DNA of 5,403 nucleotides, from the NCBI GenBank assembly GCA_023250775.1, contig JAHFAA010000293.1, forward strand, positions 1-5,403, read 5' to 3'. The notes beneath the pieces are model-generated. The model searched no databases. It worked only from the letters and a program-made list of their open reading frames with translations, and had not been told where the DNA came from. Of this stretch, positions 1 to 5,022 are shown piece by piece. A program made the translations under genes and the position numbers. Numbering within the stretch: the stretch's first letter is position 1; each line of letters starts with the position of its first letter. This stretch comes from Bdellovibrionales bacterium. GTDB lineage: Bacteria > Bdellovibrionota > Bacteriovoracia > Bacteriovoracales > Bacteriovoracaceae.

Positions 1-1204
1 TTTTTATCAAGGTGTAAAAACACTCGCGACAAATAAGGTGCGGACGGCCCTTTCAATGCTAGGAATTTTGATCGGAGTTGGCGCGGTTGTGACCATGATT
101 GCACTTGGAAAAGGGGCCCAGAAGGCGATTGAGCAGCAGCTGTCTTCACTTGGCACTAATCTTCTCAATATACATTCTGGCGCGGTTCGTGGAGCCGGGG
201 GGGCCATGACTCAAACTGGCGCGGCAACCAGGCTCACGGCAGAGGATGCTCAGGCGATCAAAGAAAAAATCCCGGCGGTGAAGGAAACGGCGCCTGCCGT
301 GACTGGCCGTGCTCAGATTACCTATCTTAATAAAAATTGGAATACTTCAGTGATGGGCGTTTCGCCTATGTGGGCCTCAATGCATGCGGATACTCCGACG
401 ATCGGGCGGTTTTTTACAGATGATGAAAATAAAAAAAGGCTACGCATCGCTATTGTCGGGGCGACTCTCGTTCGTGAGGTCTTTGGTGGTCAGAGTCCAA
501 TTGGTGAGATGTTCAAAATTAACAAGGTAAGTTTTCAAGTCATTGGTGTTCTTCCTGAAAAGGGCGCCAATGCTTTTCAAGATCAGGATGATCGCATTTT
601 GATTCCGGTGACAACAGCAATGCGTCGACTTTATGGAAAGGATTATGTTGATAATATTGACATCGAAGTTAATTTCGCAAATCAAACGTCTGAAGTTCAG
701 GATCAAGCGCTTGAGCTTCTGCTCGCGCGTCATCGAGTTCCAATTTCTCAAAGACAAGATGCATTTCATATTAGAAATTTGGCAGATATTCAGGCAGCAC
801 TGACGGCCAGCACAGAGGTCATGACTCTTCTTCTTTCTGTCATCGCAGCGATTTCTCTGCTTGTGGGCGGTATCGGCATTATGAATATTATGCTGGTCTC
901 TGTGACTGAAAGAACGCGGGAGATTGGCCTTCGCAAGGCCGTTGGAGCGCGAAAATTTGATATCCTGTCTCAGTTTATTGTTGAATCTGTGGTGATTAGT
1001 GCGGTCGGTGGTCTCTTAGGAATTGGATTGGCCTCGTTGTCAACAGTTCTCATTTCGATGATTGCCGGCTGGGCAACTTCCATCACACTCGGTTCTGTTC
1101 TTCTCTCGTTCTTTTTTTCCGCCTCAATTGGAATTATTTTTGGATTATATCCGGCCCGCAAGGCCTCGTTGCTTGCTCCTATCGATGCTTTAAGGCACGA
1201 GTAA
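1..1204 (+). CDS. MacB/FtsX-type ABC transporter permease, 5' end outside window
   Basis: This is an inner-membrane permease of the MacB family, which with an ATPase and usually a periplasmic adaptor moves substrates such as macrolides, peptides or lipoproteins across the envelope of Gram-negative cells. The frame is open from base 2, so about 400 residues are visible and the GTG at 38 is internal: the residues before it (FYQGVKTLATNK) continue the usual pre-TM1 segment. TM1 follows (LGILIGVGAVVTMIALG), then a large periplasmic domain of roughly 230 residues. The C-terminal FtsX-like block has three membrane segments, the first starting near base 821. The loop ERTREIGLRKAVGAR and the ending GLYPARKASLLAPIDALRHE are hallmark MacB sequences. 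Whether an ATPase domain is fused upstream, as in E. coli MacB, or encoded by a separate gene cannot be seen. The substrate is unknown. It is convergent with the dksA-like gene, with stops 9 bp apart. Confidence 0.93.
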   Translation, partial: FYQGVKTLATNKVRTALSMLGILIGVGAVVTMIALGKGAQKAIEQQLSSLGTNLLNIHSGAVRGAGGAMTQTGAATRLTAEDAQAIKEKIPAVKETAPAVTGRAQITYLNKNWNTSVMGVSPMWASMHADTPTIGRFFTDDENKKRLRIAIVGATLVREVFGGQSPIGEMFKINKVSFQVIGVLPEKGANAFQDQDDRILIPVTTAMRRLYGKDYVDNIDIEVNFANQTSEVQDQALELLLARHRVPISQRQDAFHIRNLADIQAALTASTEVMTLLLSVIAAISLLVGGIGIMNIMLVSVTERTREIGLRKAVGARKFDILSQFIVESVVISAVGGLLGIGLASLSTVLISMIAGWATSITLGSVLLSFFFSASIGIIFGLYPARKASLLAPIDALRHE

Positions 1205-1213
1205 GCGATGTGG

Positions 1214-1546
1214 CTAATGTTTGGAATGTTCCGCACATGTTGTTGTGAATGGAAGGGCGATCAATCTTTTTTCATCTATAAAATCCCCGTCCTCTTCACA
1301 AATGCCATAATTACCCAATTCAATTCGCCGTAAGGCATTGTCAATATCGGCCAGTTCTTTTCTTTCGATGCCATTTAAGGCCTCGATGATATTATTATTT
1401 TGTTCGGAGGCAGCTTGCTCACTCATATCTTGTTCGAGCGCTATGCCATCACTTGATCTCTCCATATCGGCCTTTTGAATAACTTCGAGTAAGGCCGCTC
1501 TTCTCTTGAGTAAATTCTCCCTTATTTTGACTGTAAATTGTTTCAT
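1214..1546 (-). CDS. DksA/TraR-family small regulator with altered zinc finger
   Basis: This 110-residue protein belongs to the DksA/TraR family, whose members insert a coiled coil into the RNA polymerase secondary channel and adjust promoter output, often with ppGpp. Residues 1-75 are charged and helical, consistent with the coiled coil. The tip motif DMSEQA (40-45) fits DxxDxA with Glu at the second acidic position. The family signature follows: LGNYGICEEDGDFIDEKRL, then ALPFTTTCAEH. The usual four-Cys zinc site is changed to C83, D86, C104 and H107 (CxxD...CxxH), so zinc binding is uncertain. The ATG at 1546 is preceded by AAGGA at suitable spacing. A promoter candidate and a palindrome lie upstream. 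It is the last of the co-oriented minus-strand genes, but its 148-bp leader suggests its own control. Family assignment is firm. Its regulatory role and ppGpp dependence are inferred. Confidence 0.88.
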   Translation of the reverse strand: MKQFTVKIRENLLKRRAALLEVIQKADMERSSDGIALEQDMSEQAASEQNNNIIEALNGIERKELADIDNALRRIELGNYGICEEDGDFIDEKRLIALPFTTTCAEHSKH

Positions 1547-1583
1547 TGTTTTTCCTTTTTCAAATGCAATTTACTGCTCTTAA

Positions 1584-1612
1584 ATTTAAACAGTGTGAGG
1601 CATTGCATGCAA
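1584..1612 (-). promoter_or_regulatory. candidate sigma70-type promoter of the dksA-like gene
   Basis: On the minus strand a TTGCAT element (1607-1612) is separated by exactly 17 bp from TTAAAT (1584-1589). Each matches its consensus (TTGACA, TATAAT) at four of six positions. The placement gives a 5' leader of roughly 30 nt before the ATG at 1546. This is pattern reading only; no transcription start is known, and AT-rich DNA yields such matches by chance. Confidence 0.4.
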
Positions 1613-1614
1613 TG
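1601..1614. promoter_or_regulatory. perfect 14-bp palindrome, possible operator
   Basis: CATTGCATGCAATG reads identically on both strands, the symmetry expected of a site for a dimeric regulator. It covers the predicted -35 box of the dksA-like gene, a position where a bound protein would block polymerase. A further copy of the half-site ATGCAAT lies at 1564-1570, in the same orientation as the copy at 1607-1613 and 43 bp from it, about four helical turns. I do not recognise the motif as that of a named regulator. The gene context suggests regulation of the dksA-like gene, but this is inference. Confidence 0.45.
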
Positions 1615-1622
1615 ACGAGAAA

Positions 1623-1645
1623 CACTTCTTTAGAAGTGATTTTTT
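1623..1645 (+). terminator. hairpin followed by T-run, probable intrinsic terminator
   Basis: CACTTCT (1623-1629) pairs with AGAAGTG (1632-1638). The stem is 7 bp with a 2-nt gap, or more realistically 6 bp with a TTTA loop. On the + strand it is followed by A and six T (1640-1645), the layout of a rho-independent terminator, though the stem is short and not GC-rich. On the minus strand it is followed only by TTTCTCG, so termination of the DUF3501 transcript entering from the right would be weaker. It lies between the stop of the second DUF3501 gene and the dksA-like promoter. It may act in both directions, also stopping read-through from the permease gene. Confidence 0.45.
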
Positions 1646-1694
1646 AGGTCGATGACGTGCTCATCCAGAAGGAATTTTCTCAAGCATGGCCTTA

Positions 1695-2279
1695 TTAATG
1701 AAGAGTAGGGCGGAGGACATTCTCTTTTACTGTTAGATCTTCTTGTAGGGCCTTTTGTTGCGAGTCTCGCAGTTTTGCTTCAAGTTTATAATCTTTGTAG
1801 TCGGAGCCTATCGCGACGGGATATTCATTTCCACACATGAAACTAAGGACACGAAGTGTTCCAGGATGTTGATTGATCGAAGGGAAATCAGGGGTGTGAG
1901 CGTAGATTTTGCGTCCCTCGTTTGAAACTAAATAAATATGCGATGATAATTCCTTCCAAGGTTTAATTTTCTCAGGTTTTTCCCAATCAGTATGGCCAAG
2001 AATGATCATCGTGCATCTGATTTCTCCCGCGTCTGCGATCAGTGGATTATAAATGTCTAGCTGACGTAATAAATCATGCTCACTGAATAATTTTTCGATT
2101 CTGATGGTTTCCAGAACATGGTCTCTGACCATTTCAGTATTTTCAAAAATAAACAGTAATTTGTCTCCCAGGAAAATCCGTCTTGGCTCTTTGATCTTTG
2201 TGCTATTGAGTCTGAACTCTGCCCTTTTTTCTTCATATTGGACATAATCCATGAGGTCATATCGTTCAAGTTTTCTCAC
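1695..2279 (-). CDS. DUF3501 family protein, downstream paralogue
   Basis: This 194-residue soluble protein of the DUF3501 family has no known biochemical function. Family hallmarks are the N-terminal LERYDLMDYVQYEEKRAEFR (4-23), the block RRIFLGDKLLFIFENTEMVRDH (33-54), the segment EKLFSEHDLLRQLDIYNPLI (62-81), and the later SxQQKALQEDL tail. No signal peptide or membrane segment is present. Cys89 and Cys149 are shared with the upstream paralogue. The start is GTG at 2279, preceded by GGAGG four bases away. The same GTG and leader layout in the paralogue supports this choice over Met10. It begins 15 bp after the rubrerythrin stop, so it is surely co-transcribed. From memory, DUF3501 genes in proteobacteria usually sit beside rubrerythrin and a GlpC/heterodisulfide-reductase-like Fe-S protein, which suggests a redox role. 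That partner is missing here. Confidence 0.85.
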   Translation of the reverse strand: MRKLERYDLMDYVQYEEKRAEFRLNSTKIKEPRRIFLGDKLLFIFENTEMVRDHVLETIRIEKLFSEHDLLRQLDIYNPLIADAGEIRCTMIILGHTDWEKPEKIKPWKELSSHIYLVSNEGRKIYAHTPDFPSINQHPGTLRVLSFMCGNEYPVAIGSDYKDYKLEAKLRDSQQKALQEDLTVKENVLRPTLH

Positions 2280-2294
2280 CTTGCCTCCAAAGCG

Positions 2295-2726
2295 CTATGA
2301 CAAAGAGATATTGTCATTTAGAAGTGCATTCAAACGATGGATATGCGACATTTCATCTAACGTTATAGATTCAATTCTCTCTGCAATTTTTTCCATCTTC
2401 TCATCTCTCGCCGCTTTAAGTAATCCCGTGCATTCGTCGGCCTCGAGAAGTTCCGTGCCTAGTGCCGTTTGCATATTTTCACGAGTATTCCCAATTTTAA
2501 AACCATAATACTTTTCGTCAGAATTTTTGAGCATGTCTAAGTGACTATCAGCGTGATGGCCTTGGCTGTGCGCAAGTTCGTTAAATACCGTTTCGACCCC
2601 AGGAAGACCTTCATCCCGTGCGATCTTTGCAAATATCTTAAATCTTCTTTCAGCATAACACTCGGCCGCAAAAGCTTCCTTTAAAAGTCTGTAGGTTTGA
2701 GTCTTCGCAAAGTTGTTTTCGAACAT
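2295..2726 (-). CDS. rubrerythrin-like ferritin-fold diiron protein lacking rubredoxin domain
   Basis: This cytoplasmic four-helix diiron protein is of the rubrerythrin type; relatives reduce hydrogen peroxide. The start is ATG 2726, because GGAGG stands five bases before it. A frame extension to 2771 would overlap the upstream gene's end and has no such site. Of the 143 residues, helix 1 carries AFAAE (Glu22), helix 2 has SQGHH (Gln55, His58), helix 3 GTELLE (Glu92, Glu95) and helix 4 DEMSH (Glu125, His128). The family normally has Glu where Gln55 stands, so one iron ligand may be lost; Glu50-x-x-His53 is a nearby alternative. The segment KIGNTRENMQTAL (77-89) resembles the DUF3501-associated rubrerythrin subtype. 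No C-terminal CxxC rubredoxin module exists, so electrons must come from another protein. It sits 13 bp after one DUF3501 gene and 15 bp before the other. Confidence 0.87.
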   Translation of the reverse strand: MFENNFAKTQTYRLLKEAFAAECYAERRFKIFAKIARDEGLPGVETVFNELAHSQGHHADSHLDMLKNSDEKYYGFKIGNTRENMQTALGTELLEADECTGLLKAARDEKMEKIAERIESITLDEMSHIHRLNALLNDNISLS

Positions 2727-2739
2727 TTTTCCTCCCCAT

Positions 2740-3330
2740 TTACTGAAGGTTGTTATAGATCTCGCTCTCATCTGTCGCTAAATCTTCTTTTAATGCTTTT
2801 TGCTGAGAGGTCGTTAATTTTGTTTCCAGTTTATTTCCGCTCATGACCGCATCAGTTCCGAGGATGACTGGATAGTTGTTGCCACAAGGAAAGCTGAGAA
2901 GGCGAAAAGAGCAGGGATGTTGATTGACAACAGAGATCTCGGGTATCTGGGCGTAAATCTTGCGCCCGTCGTCCAAAATCAGATAAACATGCGCTGCCAA
3001 TTCTCTCCAGAGTTTGATTCTTGTGGGTTTCTCCCAATCATCGTTGTTCAACATGATCATCGTGCACCGGAGTTCACCCGGTTCACCAATCAGCGGATTA
3101 AAGAAATCTAACTGTCGTATTAAATCATGTTCACTAAATAATTTTTCCAAGCTGATTGTTTCAAGAACATGGTCTCGAACCATTTCAGTATTCTCAAAAA
3201 GAAAAAGCAGCTTATCTCCCACAAAAATGCGGCGTGGTCTTTTAATTCTCCAAATATTACGCCTTAACGATGCCTTCTGTTCATCGTAGGCCATAAAATC
3301 CATAAGATCACTGCGTTCCAATTTTTTCAC
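2740..3330 (-). CDS. DUF3501 family protein, upstream paralogue
   Basis: This 196-residue DUF3501 protein is the first gene of the three-gene unit with rubrerythrin and a second DUF3501. It aligns without gaps to the downstream paralogue over residues 1-160, then carries a two-residue insertion. Identity is about 60% by hand count. The strongest block is FENTEMVRDHVLETI (45-59), identical in both. Cys89 and Cys149 are shared, while Cys140 (NQHPC) is unique to this copy. The start is GTG 3330 with GGAGG four bases upstream. No signal peptide or membrane helix is seen. The gene's stop lies 13 bp before the rubrerythrin start, implying translation in one message. Function is unknown. The constant partnership with rubrerythrin in the family points to peroxide or redox metabolism, and the divergence of the two copies suggests either a heteromer or separate partners. 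Confidence 0.85.
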   Translation of the reverse strand: MKKLERSDLMDFMAYDEQKASLRRNIWRIKRPRRIFVGDKLLFLFENTEMVRDHVLETISLEKLFSEHDLIRQLDFFNPLIGEPGELRCTMIMLNNDDWEKPTRIKLWRELAAHVYLILDDGRKIYAQIPEISVVNQHPCSFRLLSFPCGNNYPVILGTDAVMSGNKLETKLTTSQQKALKEDLATDESEIYNNLQ

Positions 3331-3339
3331 AATTCCTCC

Positions 3340-3352
3340 ACAGTGAAACTGT
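3340..3352. promoter_or_regulatory. small inverted repeat just before the DUF3501 ribosome binding site
   Basis: ACAGT-GAA-ACTGT forms a 5-bp inverted repeat with a 3-base centre. On the minus strand its 3' arm runs directly into the GGAGG of the DUF3501 gene starting at 3330. It could be a small operator or a leader hairpin affecting ribosome access. It is short enough to occur by chance. Confidence 0.28.
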
Positions 3353-3406
3353 TTAAGCCTAATATATTATTGCTAGCTATTTTTTAATATGACATCAGCT
3401 AAAGAG
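3353..3406 (-). promoter_or_regulatory. AT-rich leader, possible promoter of the DUF3501-rubrerythrin unit
   Basis: This AT-rich stretch separates the hydrolase gene from the DUF3501 unit. On the minus strand it has -10-like words (TATATT and overlapping TAATAT within ATAATATATT, near 3361-3370) and a GCTAGC palindrome at 3372-3377. No good -35 box stands at 16-18 bp. A promoter here is plausible because the 88-bp gap is much longer than the gaps inside each gene group, but the sequence alone does not establish it. Confidence 0.28.
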
Positions 3407-3426
3407 ATGCATGATTTATCATGCAT
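3407..3426. repeat. perfect 8-bp inverted repeat across the hydrolase stop codon
   Basis: ATGCATGA (3407-3414) and TCATGCAT (3419-3426) are perfect inverted copies separated by TTTA. The structure contains the last codons and the TGA stop of the hydrolase gene (3419-3421). On the minus strand the next bases are CTCTTTAGC with no T-run, so it is not a standard intrinsic terminator. It might protect the 3' end of the message, weaken read-through into the DUF3501 unit, or be a protein site. Confidence 0.45.
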
Positions 3427-4081
3427 GTTGATAATTTTTGTCTAGTGTATCTAAATGAGATAAAAACCAATCTCCGGTTAATTTTGCGACTTCATCAAAC
3501 GCTCCTGGCTCCTCAAAAAGATGAGATGCGCCTGGTATCAGAACAAGTTTTGCATTCGGAAGATCTATTTTGGCCTTTTCATTAAGTTTTATAACTTCCA
3601 CATCATTACTTCCGACAATCAAAAGAGTTGGTTGTAACACATGTTGCAGGAAATCCCGTTCCGCGAGATCAGGACGTCCCCCACGGCATACGATGGCATA
3701 CAGAGGCCAACTCCGATCGGCCTCTGCCGCCGCCATTAATGCCGCCGCCGCACCAGTGCTCGCACCAAAATAACCAATAGGTGTGCCTTGATACTCAGGG
3801 GATTTGAGCAACCATTCAGTTGTTCCAAGAAGTCTTTGTGCCAGTAAGGGGATATTGAAACGGTTGCTATGAATTTTGTCCTCATGGATAGTAAGTAGAT
3901 CAAACAGGAGAGTTGAAAAGCCTAGATGATTTAATTCTCTTGCCACCCAGTTATTGCGCGGACTTTTTCGTGAGCTGCCACTGCCATGTGCAAAAATTAT
4001 CCAGCCTCTGGAGTTTTCACCATGGGCCAGATAGCCTTGCAGCGCATTTCCATTAATATCGATAACAATTTCTTTGAACAT
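3419..4081 (-). CDS. alpha/beta hydrolase, dienelactone-hydrolase-like
   Basis: This 220-residue soluble alpha/beta-fold hydrolase is full length for the short dienelactone-hydrolase-like group. The oxyanion region is FAHGSGSSR (30-38). The nucleophile elbow is GYFGASTGAAAAL, giving Ser108 in GxSxG. The acid is probably Asp160 in LLIVGSND, and His187 sits in GASHLFEEPGAF. The CRGGRPDLA stretch (132-140) is characteristic of a subgroup often found beside phosphoribosyltransferase, erythromycin-esterase and universal stress genes. The natural substrate is unknown; an ester or lactone is implied by the fold only. There is no signal peptide. The ATG at 4081 has GAGG about seven bases upstream, and this site overlaps the TGA stop of the universal stress gene, so the two are probably translationally coupled. 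The stop codon lies in a hairpin. Confidence 0.9.
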   Translation of the reverse strand: MFKEIVIDINGNALQGYLAHGENSRGWIIFAHGSGSSRKSPRNNWVARELNHLGFSTLLFDLLTIHEDKIHSNRFNIPLLAQRLLGTTEWLLKSPEYQGTPIGYFGASTGAAAALMAAAEADRSWPLYAIVCRGGRPDLAERDFLQHVLQPTLLIVGSNDVEVIKLNEKAKIDLPNAKLVLIPGASHLFEEPGAFDEVAKLTGDWFLSHLDTLDKNYQHA

Positions 4082-4090
4082 AAAATTTCC

Positions 4091-5002
4091 TCATTGTGCA
4101 GCTTTTGGTGGCAATACCAAGATATTTCCGTTGAAAAGTTCGAGCATCCTACGCGTTTCTGATCCAATTAACATTTTATCCATTATTCCTTTTTCATGGC
4201 GTTCCATAATCACAAGATCAACGTTGTCGTCCTGAAGGATTCTCGCCAGATGATTTGCAACGTGTTTTTCGTCTGTCACATCAACTCGCACCTTGCACTT
4301 AGAATGCACATCTAACTCAGAAATAATTCTTTCGCGCATTTTGGATAAAATCAGCTCTTTCTCTTCCTGCCCAAAATTTATCTTATGATTTGCTTTAATG
4401 AGTGCTGAGAGGTTATGAAATTGTGGAGTAATATCTTTCCATAATGATACAATCTCAGGCTCTGCAGAGAGAAGATAGGAAAATTCTTCTGTCGCCGAAA
4501 TTATCTGCCCCATAGGCTCTGTGGTAGAGACAAGTCCTGCAACTTTGCCAAGAGGAATTGTCAGGGGCTTTTTTATAACGAGTACAGGTTTTTTGGATGC
4601 GGCCAGAACCTTGGCGGTCATGCTTCCCAATTGAAAAGGACCACGCGACTCGCCTCTGTGTCCCATAATGACAAGGTCTGGATTTATTTTTTCGATTAGT
4701 GTGTCGATACCCTCGAAGACCTGATTTAAGGAAACCCCAGTTGTGCATTCTAGCTCACACCTCTTAACCTGCTCTTGCATCAGTTTTCCCAAAGAATTGA
4801 GCAAGGTAATCTCGACATCACCGGCGTACAGAAGAGAACTACTATCAACGGTAATCCACTCCCAATGCACTGGGAAATCTGAAACATGAATCGCATGAAC
4901 TTTGCCGCCAACCCGCCTTCTGATACTTTCAGCGGATTTCATAGCGAAGTCAGAAGGTTGACTAAAGTCTGTACAGACCACGGTAACAGGATTTGTGAGC
5001 AT
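4091..5002 (-). CDS. universal stress protein with two Usp domains
   Basis: This is a cytoplasmic tandem-domain UspA-family protein of 303 residues; members support survival under starvation, oxidative or low-oxygen stress, and some bind ATP. I place the start at ATG 5002, because GGAGG lies five bases before it, while the ATG at 5014, four codons earlier, has no ribosome site. Domain 1 (about 1-148) opens with VTVVCTDFSQPSDFAMKSA, including Asp11. It ends with the nucleotide-binding pattern GHRG (114-117), eight residues, then GS (126-127), one residue shorter than the common Gx2Gx9GS spacing. Domain 2 (about 150-303) keeps the final IGSETRRML, but MERHE replaces the MGxxG, so it probably does not bind ATP in the usual way. 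It follows the erythromycin-esterase gene by 20 bp and precedes the hydrolase by 9 bp, implying one operon. Confidence 0.9.
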   Translation of the reverse strand: MLTNPVTVVCTDFSQPSDFAMKSAESIRRRVGGKVHAIHVSDFPVHWEWITVDSSSLLYAGDVEITLLNSLGKLMQEQVKRCELECTTGVSLNQVFEGIDTLIEKINPDLVIMGHRGESRGPFQLGSMTAKVLAASKKPVLVIKKPLTIPLGKVAGLVSTTEPMGQIISATEEFSYLLSAEPEIVSLWKDITPQFHNLSALIKANHKINFGQEEKELILSKMRERIISELDVHSKCKVRVDVTDEKHVANHLARILQDDNVDLVIMERHEKGIMDKMLIGSETRRMLELFNGNILVLPPKAAQ

Positions 5003-5022
5003 GACGGCCTCCATCGTAAATA

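Larger units (their letters stand above)
1695..3330 (-). repeat. diverged direct duplication: two DUF3501 genes flanking rubrerythrin
   Basis: The two DUF3501 genes form a diverged direct repeat, most visible at nucleotide level near 2114-2148 and 3165-3200. Both copies there contain GAACATGGTCTC and CCATTTCAGTATT on the + strand. Exact matches are short (about 13 bp), so the duplication is old and both copies appear to be under coding constraint. Gene conversion or deletion of the rubrerythrin by recombination looks unlikely at this divergence. Confidence 0.7.

Noticed and set aside
440..769. 109-residue minus-strand reading frame inside the permease gene
   Set aside because: Low-complexity Ile/Leu/Asn-rich product with no family resemblance, fully antisense to a well-conserved permease domain.
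970..1236. 88-residue minus-strand frame across the permease and dksA-like ends
   Set aside because: Antisense of the FtsX-like membrane block and overlapping the dksA-like tail; no recognisable domain.
2727..2771. Longer N terminus for the rubrerythrin (start at 2771)
   Set aside because: It overlaps the end of the upstream DUF3501 gene and lacks a ribosome site, while ATG 2726 follows GGAGG directly.
2917..3289. Plus-strand frames of 64 and 91 residues over the upstream DUF3501 gene
   Set aside because: They are opposite-strand shadows of a conserved coding gene, with no good ribosome site or family match.
1695..3330. Composite mobile element, because a gene is flanked by direct repeats
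   Set aside because: The repeats are full DUF3501 genes, diverged and intact; no transposase, terminal inverted repeats or target duplication is visible.
3372..3377. GCTAGC palindrome in the 3331-3418 gap as an operator
   Set aside because: A 6-bp palindrome is too short and common to support a separate call.
4455..4748. 97-residue minus-strand frame inside the universal stress gene
   Set aside because: Alternative frame of a clear Usp gene; composition rich in Arg/Ser/His is typical of a frame-shifted reading.
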